57,066 nucleotides of DNA. Source: Thermoplasmata archaeon (lineage in GTDB: Archaea > Thermoplasmatota > Thermoplasmata > Lutacidiplasmatales > UBA184). The position numbers were made by a program, and so were the translations under genes. The first letter of the stretch is position 1. The number at the start of each line of letters is the position of its first letter. Shown piece after piece: positions 17,861 through 26,046 of the stretch. The notes under the pieces are model-generated. The model made no database searches, was not told where the DNA came from, and saw only the letters and a list, made by a program, of their open reading frames with translations. The stretch lies in contig DAHUZP010000030.1 in assembly GCA_027306505.1 (NCBI GenBank), forward strand, positions 1-57,066, in the 5' to 3' direction.

Positions 17861-19423
17861 TCAGACGCCCTCCCATCGGTACGTCTCGGGCCTCAGCGAC
17901 GCTAGGACCCCCTCCGCCGCCCGACGCAGCAGGTAGTCCTCGAAGCTTTCCAAGGAGCTCCACAGGTCCTTGCGGTGGACACGCGACCAGAGCTCCCGGA
18001 CGCTCGAGTCCGGCCGCTCCATCAGGATCGAGCGGAGGACGAAGAAGCGCACCTGCTCCCGACGGGAGCGGAGCCGGCCCCCGAGGCTGAGGAGCGCCCT
18101 CGTGTTGCGGGAGGACCCCAGGGCGGGATCTTCGACCGCGAGCACGAAGCGGTCCGAGATCGCCGCCAGGTCCTCTCCGAGCATCGTGGTCCGTCCCAGC
18201 ACCCGCGCCCGTGAGATCGCGGCTTGCACCAGGTGGTCCCGAAGCGGTCGGCTGTCCAGCAGGAAGCGCTGGAACTCCTGCTCCGGTAGTCCTAGGAGAC
18301 GGGGGACCTCCCCGAGCGCGCTGCGGATCCGTCCGAGCCCACGCTCGAGGCCGCGGTGGAGCTCGTCGCCCTCGGGCACCATGGGGTCCTGGAAGTGCAC
18401 GCGCACGAGGTGGTCCGCCCACCGTCCCGGACCTTCGTCGTCCCAGTGCGTCGCGGCGAGGTCCTGCCATCGGTCGGGGGGATCGAAGAGCGGAAGGTGG
18501 GCGTCGAAGAGCACGCGCGAAAGCTCCGAGGCGTCCGGGCCCCCGAAGAGCAGGAAGGACGACTCGTAGATGGTCCCCTTGCCTTGCAGGCGCTCCCACG
18601 AGCGGTTCGAGAGGGGGTCGAGCTGGACGGAGTAGGGGGTCGAGAAGGAGGGCCCCCCCGCTTCTCGGCGCTCTCGCCCCCGGACGCGCGACAAGGGCAC
18701 GCACCAGGGGGGAAGGAGCCGGCGCAGCGGACGGGCCGCCCCGGCGAGGAGGGCGGAGGGCGCCCCCCAGCTCCCCATCACCACGTCAACGCCGGGCGGT
18801 CGCCCATGCCACGGCGGGCTCCCCACGAACGGGAGGAGCAGCAGAGGGGCGACGGACCGGTCGAGCCCGGTCGCGTCCGAGAACTCCCGCACCGTCGCCT
18901 CGGCCCCGGTGGGGCCCCTCGGTAGCGGCGGGAAGAACTCGGACTCAGGCACCCGTTCCAGCCCGTCGACCCACAGGACCTCCTCGGTCCCCAGGACCCC
19001 CTCGGGCCCGCGCCAGGCGAAGAGGCGGCGACGACCCCGGGCCAGGCGGTAGCAGCCTCCCTCCCGTGCCCGGTCGTCCGGGTCCTCGAGGACGACGCGA
19101 GGGCCTTCGATGGGCCGTCCGGGCACCGGGTAGGCGCGGAAGGTCGGCCGACGATGGAGCGCCCGAAAGAGCCCGCCTGGGCTCGGCACCTCCCGGAGGA
19201 CCGCGACGAGATCCCCCGGCACCGGCCCTTCGGGGGGCGTGCGACGGAAGGCGAGGAGCCAGCTGCTCCATCGCTCACGCATCTCCCGTTCGAAGGGCAG
19301 GTAGGTCGAGCCGCGCTCAAGGAGCGATGGAGGGTCGCCCGCCTGGAGAGGGGCCCACCCTCGCAGCAGGTCCTCCGAGGGGATCGAGGGGGATGCCGAG
19401 GAAGCGGGGAGTGTGCCGTTCAC
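17861..19423 (-). CDS. Uncharacterised 520-residue protein coupled to ATP sulfurylase
   Basis: The frame is open to 20020, but the real start is most likely the GTG at 19423, which overlaps the ATP sulfurylase stop as GTGA; the upstream part is an antisense-like shadow of sat. I recognise no domain with confidence. The N-terminal 350 residues are rich in Pro, Trp and Arg, with hydrophobic strand-like stretches (VAPLLLLPFVGSPPW, DVVMGSWGAPSALL). The C-terminal 170 residues are helical and Arg-rich (ISRARVLGRTTMLGEDLAAISDR), loosely like the lid and winged-helix end of AAA+ proteins, but no Walker motifs are present. No signal peptide or clear membrane helix is seen. Confidence 0.7.
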   Translation of the reverse strand: MNGTLPASSASPSIPSEDLLRGWAPLQAGDPPSLLERGSTYLPFEREMRERWSSWLLAFRRTPPEGPVPGDLVAVLREVPSPGGLFRALHRRPTFRAYPVPGRPIEGPRVVLEDPDDRAREGGCYRLARGRRRLFAWRGPEGVLGTEEVLWVDGLERVPESEFFPPLPRGPTGAEATVREFSDATGLDRSVAPLLLLPFVGSPPWHGRPPGVDVVMGSWGAPSALLAGAARPLRRLLPPWCVPLSRVRGRERREAGGPSFSTPYSVQLDPLSNRSWERLQGKGTIYESSFLLFGGPDASELSRVLFDAHLPLFDPPDRWQDLAATHWDDEGPGRWADHLVRVHFQDPMVPEGDELHRGLERGLGRIRSALGEVPRLLGLPEQEFQRFLLDSRPLRDHLVQAAISRARVLGRTTMLGEDLAAISDRFVLAVEDPALGSSRNTRALLSLGGRLRSRREQVRFFVLRSILMERPDSSVRELWSRVHRKDLWSSLESFEDYLLRRAAEGVLASLRPETYRWEGV

Positions 19424-20577
19424 GGTACGAAGGGCTCGGGGAAGCGCAGGATCGCGTCCGAGACCTCCGGTCGCATGACCTCGGGACGAGGCCTCTCCCC
19501 ACGGAGGATCTGCTCCCGGACCTCGGTCCCCTTGAAGGTGACCTTGGCCGAAGGGGGATGCGGGCAGGTCTTCTCGGTCGAGATCCCCATGCACTTCGTG
19601 CACCAGAAGGTGTTGGTGTAGAACAGGGGCGTGATGCCGAGGTCCTCGAAGCTCCCGAAGAGCGTCCAGGCGTCGTAGGGGCCGTAGAAGCTGCCCACCC
19701 CCGCCGCGTCCCGGCCGACGATGAAGTGCGTGCAACCGTAGTTGCGGCGCACGAGCCCATGGTAGAGCGCCTCCCGGGGCCCCGCGTAGCGCATGAACGT
19801 CCGGAAGTAGGAGAAGAACACCCGGTCCGGTGGGAAGTAGTTCTCCACCAGGGCGTCGTAGGCCGAGGCGATCACCTCGTCCTTGAAGTCCCCGCTCTTC
19901 TTCTCGCCGATGAGCGGGTGCACGAAGAGCCCGTCGGTGAGCTCCAGGGCGTGTCGCTGGAGGTACTCGTGGCCGACGTGGGGGGCGTTCCGCGTCTGGA
20001 AGCCGACCACCTTCTTCCACCCACGGCGCGCGAACTCGGCGCGTGTGGCTTCCGGGCTCAAGGAGCGGGCGGAGTAGGGGTCCTGCGGCGCACGCTGCAG
20101 GCGGAAGCGCCCGCCGATCAGCTCGTCCCCCAGGGTGTCCAAGCGACGGACCCCGGGGTGCTCTCGAGACTCGGTGCGGAAGACGTCGCGCGCGCAGGCC
20201 TCCTTGTCCCAGCGGAAGATCTCCTCGACCTCAAGGACCGCGGAGGCGGCCCCTTCGTCCTTGGGACCGGCGCCGGCGATCGTGAGGAGGATCTCGTCCC
20301 CCTCCTTCCAGCCCGCTTCCCGGCCTCCCACCTCCTTGAGGGGGAAGTTGATCGGGAGCGGCCAAGGCGCATCGTTCTCCATCCGGCCCTCGTGCACGAC
20401 CCGGTCATGGTCGTTACGGCCCAGGAAGCCGGGGAGCGGGGCGTAGACCCCCGTCGCCAGGTTCACTCCTTCCTGGAAGAGCAGGGAGGGGATGGATGTG
20501 GCCCCTCGCCCGGCCGGCTTCGGTCGATGTTCAGCAGTGCTGGACGTGGCTGGACCCCCCGATCGCTCCACCTCCAT
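19420..20577 (-). CDS. sat: Sulfate adenylyltransferase (ATP sulfurylase)
   Basis: 385 residues. It catalyses ATP + sulfate = adenosine phosphosulfate + pyrophosphate, in assimilation or dissimilation. QTRNAPHVGH at 194-203 is the nucleotide-binding QxRNxxHxxH motif, and GRDAAG at 288-293 the second conserved active-site loop. A Cys cluster (CTKCMG, later CPHP) resembles the zinc site of archaeal and thermophilic enzymes. No APS kinase, APS reductase or phosphatase follows; instead the stop overlaps an unknown gene, and a small RHH protein lies downstream of the unit's opposite end. Start ATG at 20577. Confidence 0.95.
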   Translation of the reverse strand: MEVERSGGPATSSTAEHRPKPAGRGATSIPSLLFQEGVNLATGVYAPLPGFLGRNDHDRVVHEGRMENDAPWPLPINFPLKEVGGREAGWKEGDEILLTIAGAGPKDEGAASAVLEVEEIFRWDKEACARDVFRTESREHPGVRRLDTLGDELIGGRFRLQRAPQDPYSARSLSPEATRAEFARRGWKKVVGFQTRNAPHVGHEYLQRHALELTDGLFVHPLIGEKKSGDFKDEVIASAYDALVENYFPPDRVFFSYFRTFMRYAGPREALYHGLVRRNYGCTHFIVGRDAAGVGSFYGPYDAWTLFGSFEDLGITPLFYTNTFWCTKCMGISTEKTCPHPPSAKVTFKGTEVREQILRGERPRPEVMRPEVSDAILRFPEPFVP

Positions 20578-20703
20578 ATCGGAGAGAGGTATCTCTCGTT
20601 TTCGGCCCGACGGGGCATCGAGCGATGCCCGGAGGCGCCCAGGGGTCGACCCATGCGCTCGTCCCCCGGGGGGCCAGGGATCGGCTTGAGGGACCGATCT
20701 CGC

Positions 20704-20919
20704 TCAATCGATGTAGCCGAGCGCCTTCAGGCGGGCCTTGACCTTGGCCTCGTCCTCAGCGGAGAACGGCTCGCCCGAGGTGGGGGTCCCCTCCACCAGG
20801 CGAGCTAGCACGAAGGCGACGAAGTCGTCCACCGAGGCGAAGGAGCTCCCATCGATCCGGGACCGGACCTTCTTCCAGAGCTCCTCGGGGAGGGCGATGG
20901 GGACCGTCCTCTCGCTCAC
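20704..20919 (-). CDS. Small ribbon-helix-helix (CopG-like) protein
   Basis: 71 residues. The N-terminal half has the RHH pattern: a strand TVPIALPEELWKKV followed by helices with a turn at SFASVDDFVAFVLARLV, typical of CopG/Arc-type DNA-binding dimers. The C-terminal part, EDEAKVKARLKALGYID, is an amphipathic helix ending seen in many small archaeal proteins. It lies 126 bases upstream of sat on the same strand and could regulate it, but that is only positional inference. Confidence 0.75.
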   Translation of the reverse strand: MSERTVPIALPEELWKKVRSRIDGSSFASVDDFVAFVLARLVEGTPTSGEPFSAEDEAKVKARLKALGYID

Positions 20920-21007
20920 GATCGGGGGCCTTCCCTGCGCGAGACCTGGTCGGACCGAGGCGGGCTGAGGACGTTCGGAAGGCCCAAGGGTCTCAAGATC
21001 GCGCGCC

Positions 21008-21922
21008 CTATTCCTTCCGCAGGATGCGTCCCAGCCGTCGGAAAGCGTGCCGCAGCGTGACGTCGGTCACCTGCGCCACGCGCGCGATGTCGCTCTGACG
21101 GCGGGGCTCTCCGCACTCGACGGAGGCCAGGTAGAGCGCGGCCCCGGCGAGACCGTTCGGGGAGACACCGCAAGCGTCGGGATGATCACCGATCCCGTCC
21201 AGGATGTGCAGGGCCTTCCCGAGGGTCTGGGAGGAGAGCTTGAGCTCGGTGGAGAAGCGGCGCACGTAGATCCCGAGCCCCACCGGGGGAAGGTCGAGAT
21301 TGAGGCCCCGCCGCAGCGCCATGTAGGCCCGGCCGAACTCCGCCCGGGTGATGCCGGCCGCGTCCGCGACCTCGCTCCAGGTCCGGGGAAGGGAGTAGCG
21401 ACGGCAGGCCGCGTAGATCGAGGCGGCGGCGGAGGCGGCGGCCGACCGGCCACGGAAGAGACGCGCTTCACCGCCCTTCGCGAGGACCAGGAGCGCCGCG
21501 TCCTGGACCAGGGGCGGGAGGCTCAGCGAAACGGAGAGGCGGCGGACGATCTCCTCCCCCTTGGAGCTCATCCCTGGGCGAGCGTTGACCCGAGAAGCCC
21601 CTTCGCGGGCCCGGCGGCGCAGCAGCCGGAACTCACGTTGGGCCGACGGGGCGAGGACGTTCCCCTGGGCATCGCGGTATCCGGGGAAGACCGTGTCCGT
21701 CCGCTTGCGCGGGGAGAAGGGGGCCTGGGCCGGTCCGTGCCCCTGGGGCGCGTTGGGCGTGGTCCCCGTCCGTGAGAAGCTCGGCCCGGAGTCGATGACG
21801 GTCGATTCGAGGACGAGCCCGCAATGGGGACAGACGAGCTCGCCCGTGCGCCCCTCCCGAACGGCCCGGGGGTGCCCGCACCCGGGGCACGTGGCTCCAT
21901 CGGGGCGTGCAACGGACGACAT
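21008..21922 (-). CDS. tfb: Transcription initiation factor TFB
   Basis: Archaeal TFIIB homologue, 304 residues from the ATG at 21922. The N-terminal zinc ribbon has Cys12, Cys15, Cys31 and Cys34, followed by a B-reader/linker region (VIDSGPSFSRTG) and two cyclin repeats that bind TBP-DNA and BRE. It recruits RNA polymerase to promoters. The linker differs noticeably from typical TFBs and is Ala/Arg-rich, so this may be one of several paralogues. The frame is open to a TTG at 21958, which would add 12 residues; an AT-rich site near 21980-21990 could be the promoter. Confidence 0.93.
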   Translation of the reverse strand: MSSVARPDGATCPGCGHPRAVREGRTGELVCPHCGLVLESTVIDSGPSFSRTGTTPNAPQGHGPAQAPFSPRKRTDTVFPGYRDAQGNVLAPSAQREFRLLRRRAREGASRVNARPGMSSKGEEIVRRLSVSLSLPPLVQDAALLVLAKGGEARLFRGRSAAASAAASIYAACRRYSLPRTWSEVADAAGITRAEFGRAYMALRRGLNLDLPPVGLGIYVRRFSTELKLSSQTLGKALHILDGIGDHPDACGVSPNGLAGAALYLASVECGEPRRQSDIARVAQVTDVTLRHAFRRLGRILRKE

Positions 21923-22141
21923 GCGAGAACGCGGGGTGTACCCGCAGACTTTCCTCAAGCATGAACCGGGATTTCAGGTTCTTATGCTTTGTTCCATCAT
22001 TCACAGTGACGCATGCCACACCGAGGTCCGGGCCCCGGTCTCGTATCCGGGGGGGGTTGGGCGGACGAACGGACCGCCGCAGGGATGGGAGGAGCACCGA
22101 ACGGAGGGCGAGGTCAGGGGCGGGAGCCCCCTTCCCCTGGC

Positions 22142-23125
22142 CTACTCCCACTCGATGGTGGCGGGAGGCTTGTCCGTCACATCGTACAGGACCCGGGTCA
22201 CTTTCCCTGAGAGCTCGCGGGTGATCCGCTCCGCGATCCTGCGCAGGACCTCCGGAGGCACGGGCAGGGCCGTCGCGGTCATCGCGTCGAGCGATTCGAC
22301 CATGCGGACCGAGACCGCGTCGCCGTAGGTCCGGACGTCCCCGATGACCCCGACCGTGCGGACGGGCAGCAACGTCGCGAAGTACTGCCATGGGCGCGGG
22401 ATCTGCCCTTCCTTGACCGCCCGTTCGACCTCCTCCTCCACCACCGCGCAGGCGACCCGGACGGTCTCTGTGCGCTCCGGGGTGACCTCCCCGACGACCC
22501 GGACCGCGAGTCCCGGGCCGGGGAACGGCTGTCGCTCGGGATCGGGGACCTTGAGGAGCCTCGCGAGCGCCCGGACCTCGTCCTTGTAGAGGTCCCGCAG
22601 CGGCTCGACGAGCCGCAGCTTCATGTCGCTCGGAAGGCCGCCCACGTTGTGGTGGCTCTTGATCGTGTCTCGGGCGCTCCCACCTGTGGCGGGCCCTCCC
22701 GGACCCGCCGATCCTCCGCTCTCGATCCAGTCGGGCGCGATGGTCCCCTGGACCAGGAACTCGGCCCGGATCGTGGCCGCCTCCTTCTCGAAGACCCGGA
22801 TGAAGGTCTCACCGATGAGCTTGCGCTTCCGCTCCGGGTCGGTGAACCCCTTGAGGGCCTCGAAGAACCGGGGACCGGCCGAGACGACGTGGGGCTCGAG
22901 CCCTGCGCCCGCGAGCACCTCCCGGGTGCGCTCCACCTCTCCCTTCCGAAGGAGCCCGGTATCGACGAAGAGGGCGGTAGCACGCTCCCCCAGGGCCCGT
23001 CCCACCACCACGGCGGCGACGGTGCTGTCGATGCCCCCCGAGGCGGCGATGATCGCCCGCTTGGGTACGGGAACCTGGCTCTGGACACGGGCCACGGCCT
23101 CGGTCAGGAACTTCTCAAGGTCCAT
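22142..23125 (-). CDS. guaAB: GMP synthase subunit B (PP-loop ATP pyrophosphatase)
   Basis: 327 residues. It adenylates XMP and aminates it to GMP, the last step of GMP synthesis. The ATP-binding PP-loop SGGIDS is at 29-34, and the C-terminal dimerisation domain ends in the conserved YDVTDKPPATIEWE. Archaea encode the glutaminase (subunit A) separately; it is not in this window. A TATA-like GCTTATGC at 23149-23157 (minus strand) lies about 25-30 bases from the ATG, so the message is probably leaderless. It is divergently arranged with the VOC-family gene. Confidence 0.95.
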   Translation of the reverse strand: MDLEKFLTEAVARVQSQVPVPKRAIIAASGGIDSTVAAVVVGRALGERATALFVDTGLLRKGEVERTREVLAGAGLEPHVVSAGPRFFEALKGFTDPERKRKLIGETFIRVFEKEAATIRAEFLVQGTIAPDWIESGGSAGPGGPATGGSARDTIKSHHNVGGLPSDMKLRLVEPLRDLYKDEVRALARLLKVPDPERQPFPGPGLAVRVVGEVTPERTETVRVACAVVEEEVERAVKEGQIPRPWQYFATLLPVRTVGVIGDVRTYGDAVSVRMVESLDAMTATALPVPPEVLRRIAERITRELSGKVTRVLYDVTDKPPATIEWE

Positions 23126-23185
23126 GGAGGCCCGGCGACCGTTCCCGCCGCATAAGCGTGGTGGCGGGAGCGGCCCGGGTCGTCC

Positions 23186-23196
23186 GAGTATATGGG
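23186..23196 (+). promoter_or_regulatory. TATA box for the VOC-family gene
   Basis: GAGTATATGGG on the plus strand, about 40 bases before the ATG at 23230. Predicted transcription start near 23215 gives a leader of about 15 bases. It lies in the 104-base divergent region with guaAB. Confidence 0.6.
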
Positions 23197-23229
23197 GCGA
23201 GGCGGTTCCCGGGTCGAGAGGTCGTCGAG

Positions 23230-23604
23230 ATGGCTCCGAAACTTAGCCCTGTGAGCGTCGCCGTGGTCGTGAAGGACCGGAAGAGGGCGGTGCGCTGGTA
23301 CCGCGAGAAGCTGGGCATGGACGTCCTGGACCAGCACGAGCACTGGGTCACCGTCGGCTCGAAGAAGGGCGGGCTCCGCCTGCACCTCTGCCAGACGACG
23401 GAGTACGACCCCAAGGGGAAGCTCGAGCCGGGCAACACCGGCATCCTGCTCCGCGTCCCGGGCAACCTCGAAAAGGCCTATCGCGAGCTCAAGCGCAAGG
23501 GCGTCAAGTTCACGCACCCGCCGGAGAAGATGCCGTGGGGCTGGCTCTGCCTCCTGACCGACCCTGACGGGAACGAGTTCGCGCTCATGCCGGCGCGCGG
23601 TTGA
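23230..23604 (+). CDS. Glyoxalase/VOC superfamily protein
   Basis: 124 residues with the vicinal-oxygen-chelate fold of paired beta-alpha-beta-beta-beta modules. VAVVVKDRKRAVRWYREKLG is the standard N-terminal module, and the C-terminal LLTDPDGNEFALM includes the conserved metal-ligand region (Glu). Members include glyoxalases, dioxygenases and resistance proteins; the substrate cannot be told. The ATG at 23230 fits the TATA box at 23186-23196. The membrane-protein gene follows after 30 bases and may be cotranscribed. Confidence 0.88.
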   Translation: MAPKLSPVSVAVVVKDRKRAVRWYREKLGMDVLDQHEHWVTVGSKKGGLRLHLCQTTEYDPKGKLEPGNTGILLRVPGNLEKAYRELKRKGVKFTHPPEKMPWGWLCLLTDPDGNEFALMPARG

Positions 23605-23634
23605 TATCCCACCATTGGTCCTCGGGCGGATCCC

Positions 23635-24345
23635 GTGTCGGAGCCTTCCCGAGAGGACCCGGCCCGGGAACCCGACAGGAAAGGTAGGAGGGAGGCGGGC
23701 TCCCCCTCCTCCCCGCCTCGCCCCACCCCCTTCGAGCGCCTCCTCCGTCGGGGGCTCAAGTTCGGCGGGTTGCTGATCCTGGTGTACTACTGGCTCCCGA
23801 AGAAGGTCTTCGGGGTACCCGTCTACTGGGCGATCCCCCTGGGCGCAGCCATCGTGGCCGCGGTGGAGGTGGCCCGGCTCACAGGGGCCCTTCGGGTCCC
23901 GGCGCTCCGGCACTACGAGGGACGTCGTCCGGCGGGATACGTCTACTGGGGCGCCTCGCTCGCGATCCTCGTCGCCTTCTTCCCGGAGCCCTTCGCGATA
24001 GCCGCGCTCGCGGCGGCTTCCGTCGCCGACGTCCTCGCGGGGGAGCTCCGCTCGACCTGGAAGTTGACGCCGGACCGGGCGAGGTGGTGGGGCTCGTTCT
24101 GGCCCTTCGTCCTCGTCTCCTTGCCGCTGCTCCTCTGGCTCTCCCCCGAGGGGGCGTTTACCTCCTCCCTCCTCGCTCTGAGCGGCGCTGCGTTGGCGGC
24201 GGCCGTGGAGGGGCGGAGGATGGGGGCCCTCGACGACGACCTCCTGATGCCGCTCCTGCCCGCCCTGCTATGGCTCGCGATCGTGACGGTGATGCCAGGG
24301 GCGGTGCCCCTCGGCTTCCACCTGCCCTGGCTCTCCCGCGGATAG
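23635..24345 (+). CDS. Membrane protein of the dolichol/phytol kinase (SEC59/DGK1) type
   Basis: 236 residues from a GTG at 23635. A Pro/Arg-rich cytoplasmic N-terminus of about 40 residues is followed by six or seven hydrophobic segments. Two features suggest the CTP-dependent polyprenol kinase family: a small-residue helix with Asp (AAASVADVLAGELR), and a C-terminal EGRRMGALDDDLLMPLLPALLWL resembling the E...DDN-L-PL motif. Such enzymes phosphorylate dolichol, phytol or geranylgeraniol for lipid recycling. The match is by motif only. Confidence 0.6.
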   Translation: MSEPSREDPAREPDRKGRREAGSPSSPPRPTPFERLLRRGLKFGGLLILVYYWLPKKVFGVPVYWAIPLGAAIVAAVEVARLTGALRVPALRHYEGRRPAGYVYWGASLAILVAFFPEPFAIAALAAASVADVLAGELRSTWKLTPDRARWWGSFWPFVLVSLPLLLWLSPEGAFTSSLLALSGAALAAAVEGRRMGALDDDLLMPLLPALLWLAIVTVMPGAVPLGFHLPWLSRG

Positions 24346-24419
24346 GGGGTCTCGGGCCCCAAGGCCCGACCACCAGGAGGAGGCAGAGGGCTGGGACGAT
24401 GCGGAGCGCCCTCAGGACC

Positions 24420-25964
24420 TCAGACGATCGGGGTCAGCCGGGCGTGCGGAGGACCCTTCTCGGTGTCGACGCTCATCGCGTAGACCATCGTGCGCGGACG
24501 GATCCCGTAGACGCACGGGGAGTTGTCGATGTTCACGATACGGAAGTACGTGTCCATCATGTTGATCATCTCCGAGGTGACGAGGAGCCCCGGCTTCAGC
24601 AGCCCGATCCCCAGGTCGCCCATGATCTTGGTGCGCTCGACGCCCATGAAGAGGCTCTTGATCGCGAGCTGGTCGCCCTGGAGGTACTCGAGGGTATCGA
24701 ACCCCGTGTACTCGATGAAGGGCTTCCCCTCGCCGCCACGGACCGCGCGCTCCGCGCCCTGCAGGGTGCGCTGGGCCTCCTCGCGGCCCGCCCGGAGCAT
24801 GGGCAGGATGTAGGGGGCCTTCGCCTCCATCGCGAAGTAGTCGGTGATCCGGACCCGGTCATCGAACGTCTGCGCCGGGATGTGCTGGGTCAGCTGCTCG
24901 CGCAGCTTCTCGGGCGACTCCCCGCCGGAGAGGACCCCGAGGATCCCGCCTCCCCGCGAGAGGAAGTTGAGGAAGGTCGGGGCGAAGAGCAAGTAGTAGT
25001 CCTCGATCGACACGTTGACGTCGATCTCGAACCCGTTGTAGGACCCGCGCTTGTACCCGCCGCCGAGGAGGGCGTCGAAGTCCGGGATACCGGTGGAGAA
25101 GTGCCGCTCGGTGTCCGGGATCGCCCGCCAGGGCTTGGGGGCGCTCGGGGTGGTCTCGGGCCGGGGAGCGATCCCTAGCGCCTCGAAGCGACCGCCCGCG
25201 AGGGTCACGGCGTAGCGAGGCCGTGGGATGGCGGTCGCCCGGAGCTTGTCCAGGCGCATGTGGCGCACGCGGCGCTCGTCGAGCTCCTCCCGAGAGAAGG
25301 AGATGAGCCCGTCCACGAGGTACTCGATCCCGCCCGCCTCGGGCTTCTCGAGGATCATGACCACGTTGGTGTTGGAGTTCTCGACGAGGTCCTTCTGCAG
25401 GCACATCACGAGCTCTTCCATCTCGAGCCCGTACTTGTGCGTCACACCCTCGAGGGAATCGACGACGAGCAACGCCTTCTCGGGGAGCACGCGCTCGACA
25501 CGGTCGTACATGTGCTCGAGCTCGGGCATCCGGGTGCGTTGGAGCAGTGTCTGGAGCTGGCCGCGGTCCACCTTCGTGGGGGCCCCACGCTCCTCGCCGA
25601 CCGCCTTCAGGAAGTCCCGGGCCTGCTGGAGCTTGAGCTTCACATCGGCCGGAGGCTCCGCAGAGGTCTCCTTGTCCTTGCCGACCAGGGTCTCCAGGAA
25701 AATCTTCCCCGAGTCGAACACACGCGTCCGCATCTCGGTGGTCTTGAGCCACGGGAACTGTCGGTAGAGCGCCTCGTCGGAGACGCGCGTCGAGAGGTAG
25801 AAGCTCTGGCCAGGCCGTCCCGCCTTCTCGAGCAACTCGAGCCCAAAGGTGGTCTTACCGGTACCGGCCCCACCTTTCACGATGAGGCTTCTGCCGCCCT
25901 TGCCGCTCAGGAACGTGACCACTTCCGGCGGAATCCCGGCCCTTTGTCGGGTCCCTGCTTCCAC
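24420..25964 (-). CDS. GvpD/KaiC-like RecA-family ATPase
   Basis: 514 residues from a GTG at 25964 with GGGGGAG upstream; the TATA box at 26005-26014 excludes the longer frame. Walker A GGAGTGKTT is at 31-39 and the Walker B region is ALLVVDSLEG. A second RecA-like half begins at about residue 290 (STGIPDFDALLGGGYKRGSYNGFEI) but lacks a canonical P-loop. This layout matches the GvpD P-loop/KaiC-like proteins widespread in Thermoplasmatota, named after a haloarchaeal gas-vesicle regulator. No gas-vesicle structural gene is present, so a general signalling or regulatory ATPase role is more likely. Confidence 0.85.
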   Translation of the reverse strand: MEAGTRQRAGIPPEVVTFLSGKGGRSLIVKGGAGTGKTTFGLELLEKAGRPGQSFYLSTRVSDEALYRQFPWLKTTEMRTRVFDSGKIFLETLVGKDKETSAEPPADVKLKLQQARDFLKAVGEERGAPTKVDRGQLQTLLQRTRMPELEHMYDRVERVLPEKALLVVDSLEGVTHKYGLEMEELVMCLQKDLVENSNTNVVMILEKPEAGGIEYLVDGLISFSREELDERRVRHMRLDKLRATAIPRPRYAVTLAGGRFEALGIAPRPETTPSAPKPWRAIPDTERHFSTGIPDFDALLGGGYKRGSYNGFEIDVNVSIEDYYLLFAPTFLNFLSRGGGILGVLSGGESPEKLREQLTQHIPAQTFDDRVRITDYFAMEAKAPYILPMLRAGREEAQRTLQGAERAVRGGEGKPFIEYTGFDTLEYLQGDQLAIKSLFMGVERTKIMGDLGIGLLKPGLLVTSEMINMMDTYFRIVNIDNSPCVYGIRPRTMVYAMSVDTEKGPPHARLTPIV

Positions 25965-26004
25965 AGTTATCTCCCCCGAATCCGAGACTTGGGAGTGAGA
26001 GCCG

Positions 26005-26014
26005 CATATATATT
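26005..26014 (-). promoter_or_regulatory. TATA box of the GvpD-like gene
   Basis: Minus strand reads GAATATATAT, the most AT-rich run in this region. Transcription start is expected near 25985, giving a leader of about 20 bases before the GTG at 25964. It shows the gene is expressed separately from alaS, which ends 33 bases further upstream. Confidence 0.75.
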
Positions 26015-26046
26015 CGATACCCCCGGCCCCACCCGGCCCGACGGGC

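Noticed and set aside
19424-20020. Upstream 200 codons of the unknown gene after sat
   Set aside because: They overlap sat in another frame and are Arg/Pro/Leu shadow sequence; the GTGA overlap at 19423 is a natural start.
18211-20808. 865-codon plus-strand frame
   Set aside because: Lies opposite sat and its partner; Arg/Pro/Gly-rich without recognisable domains.
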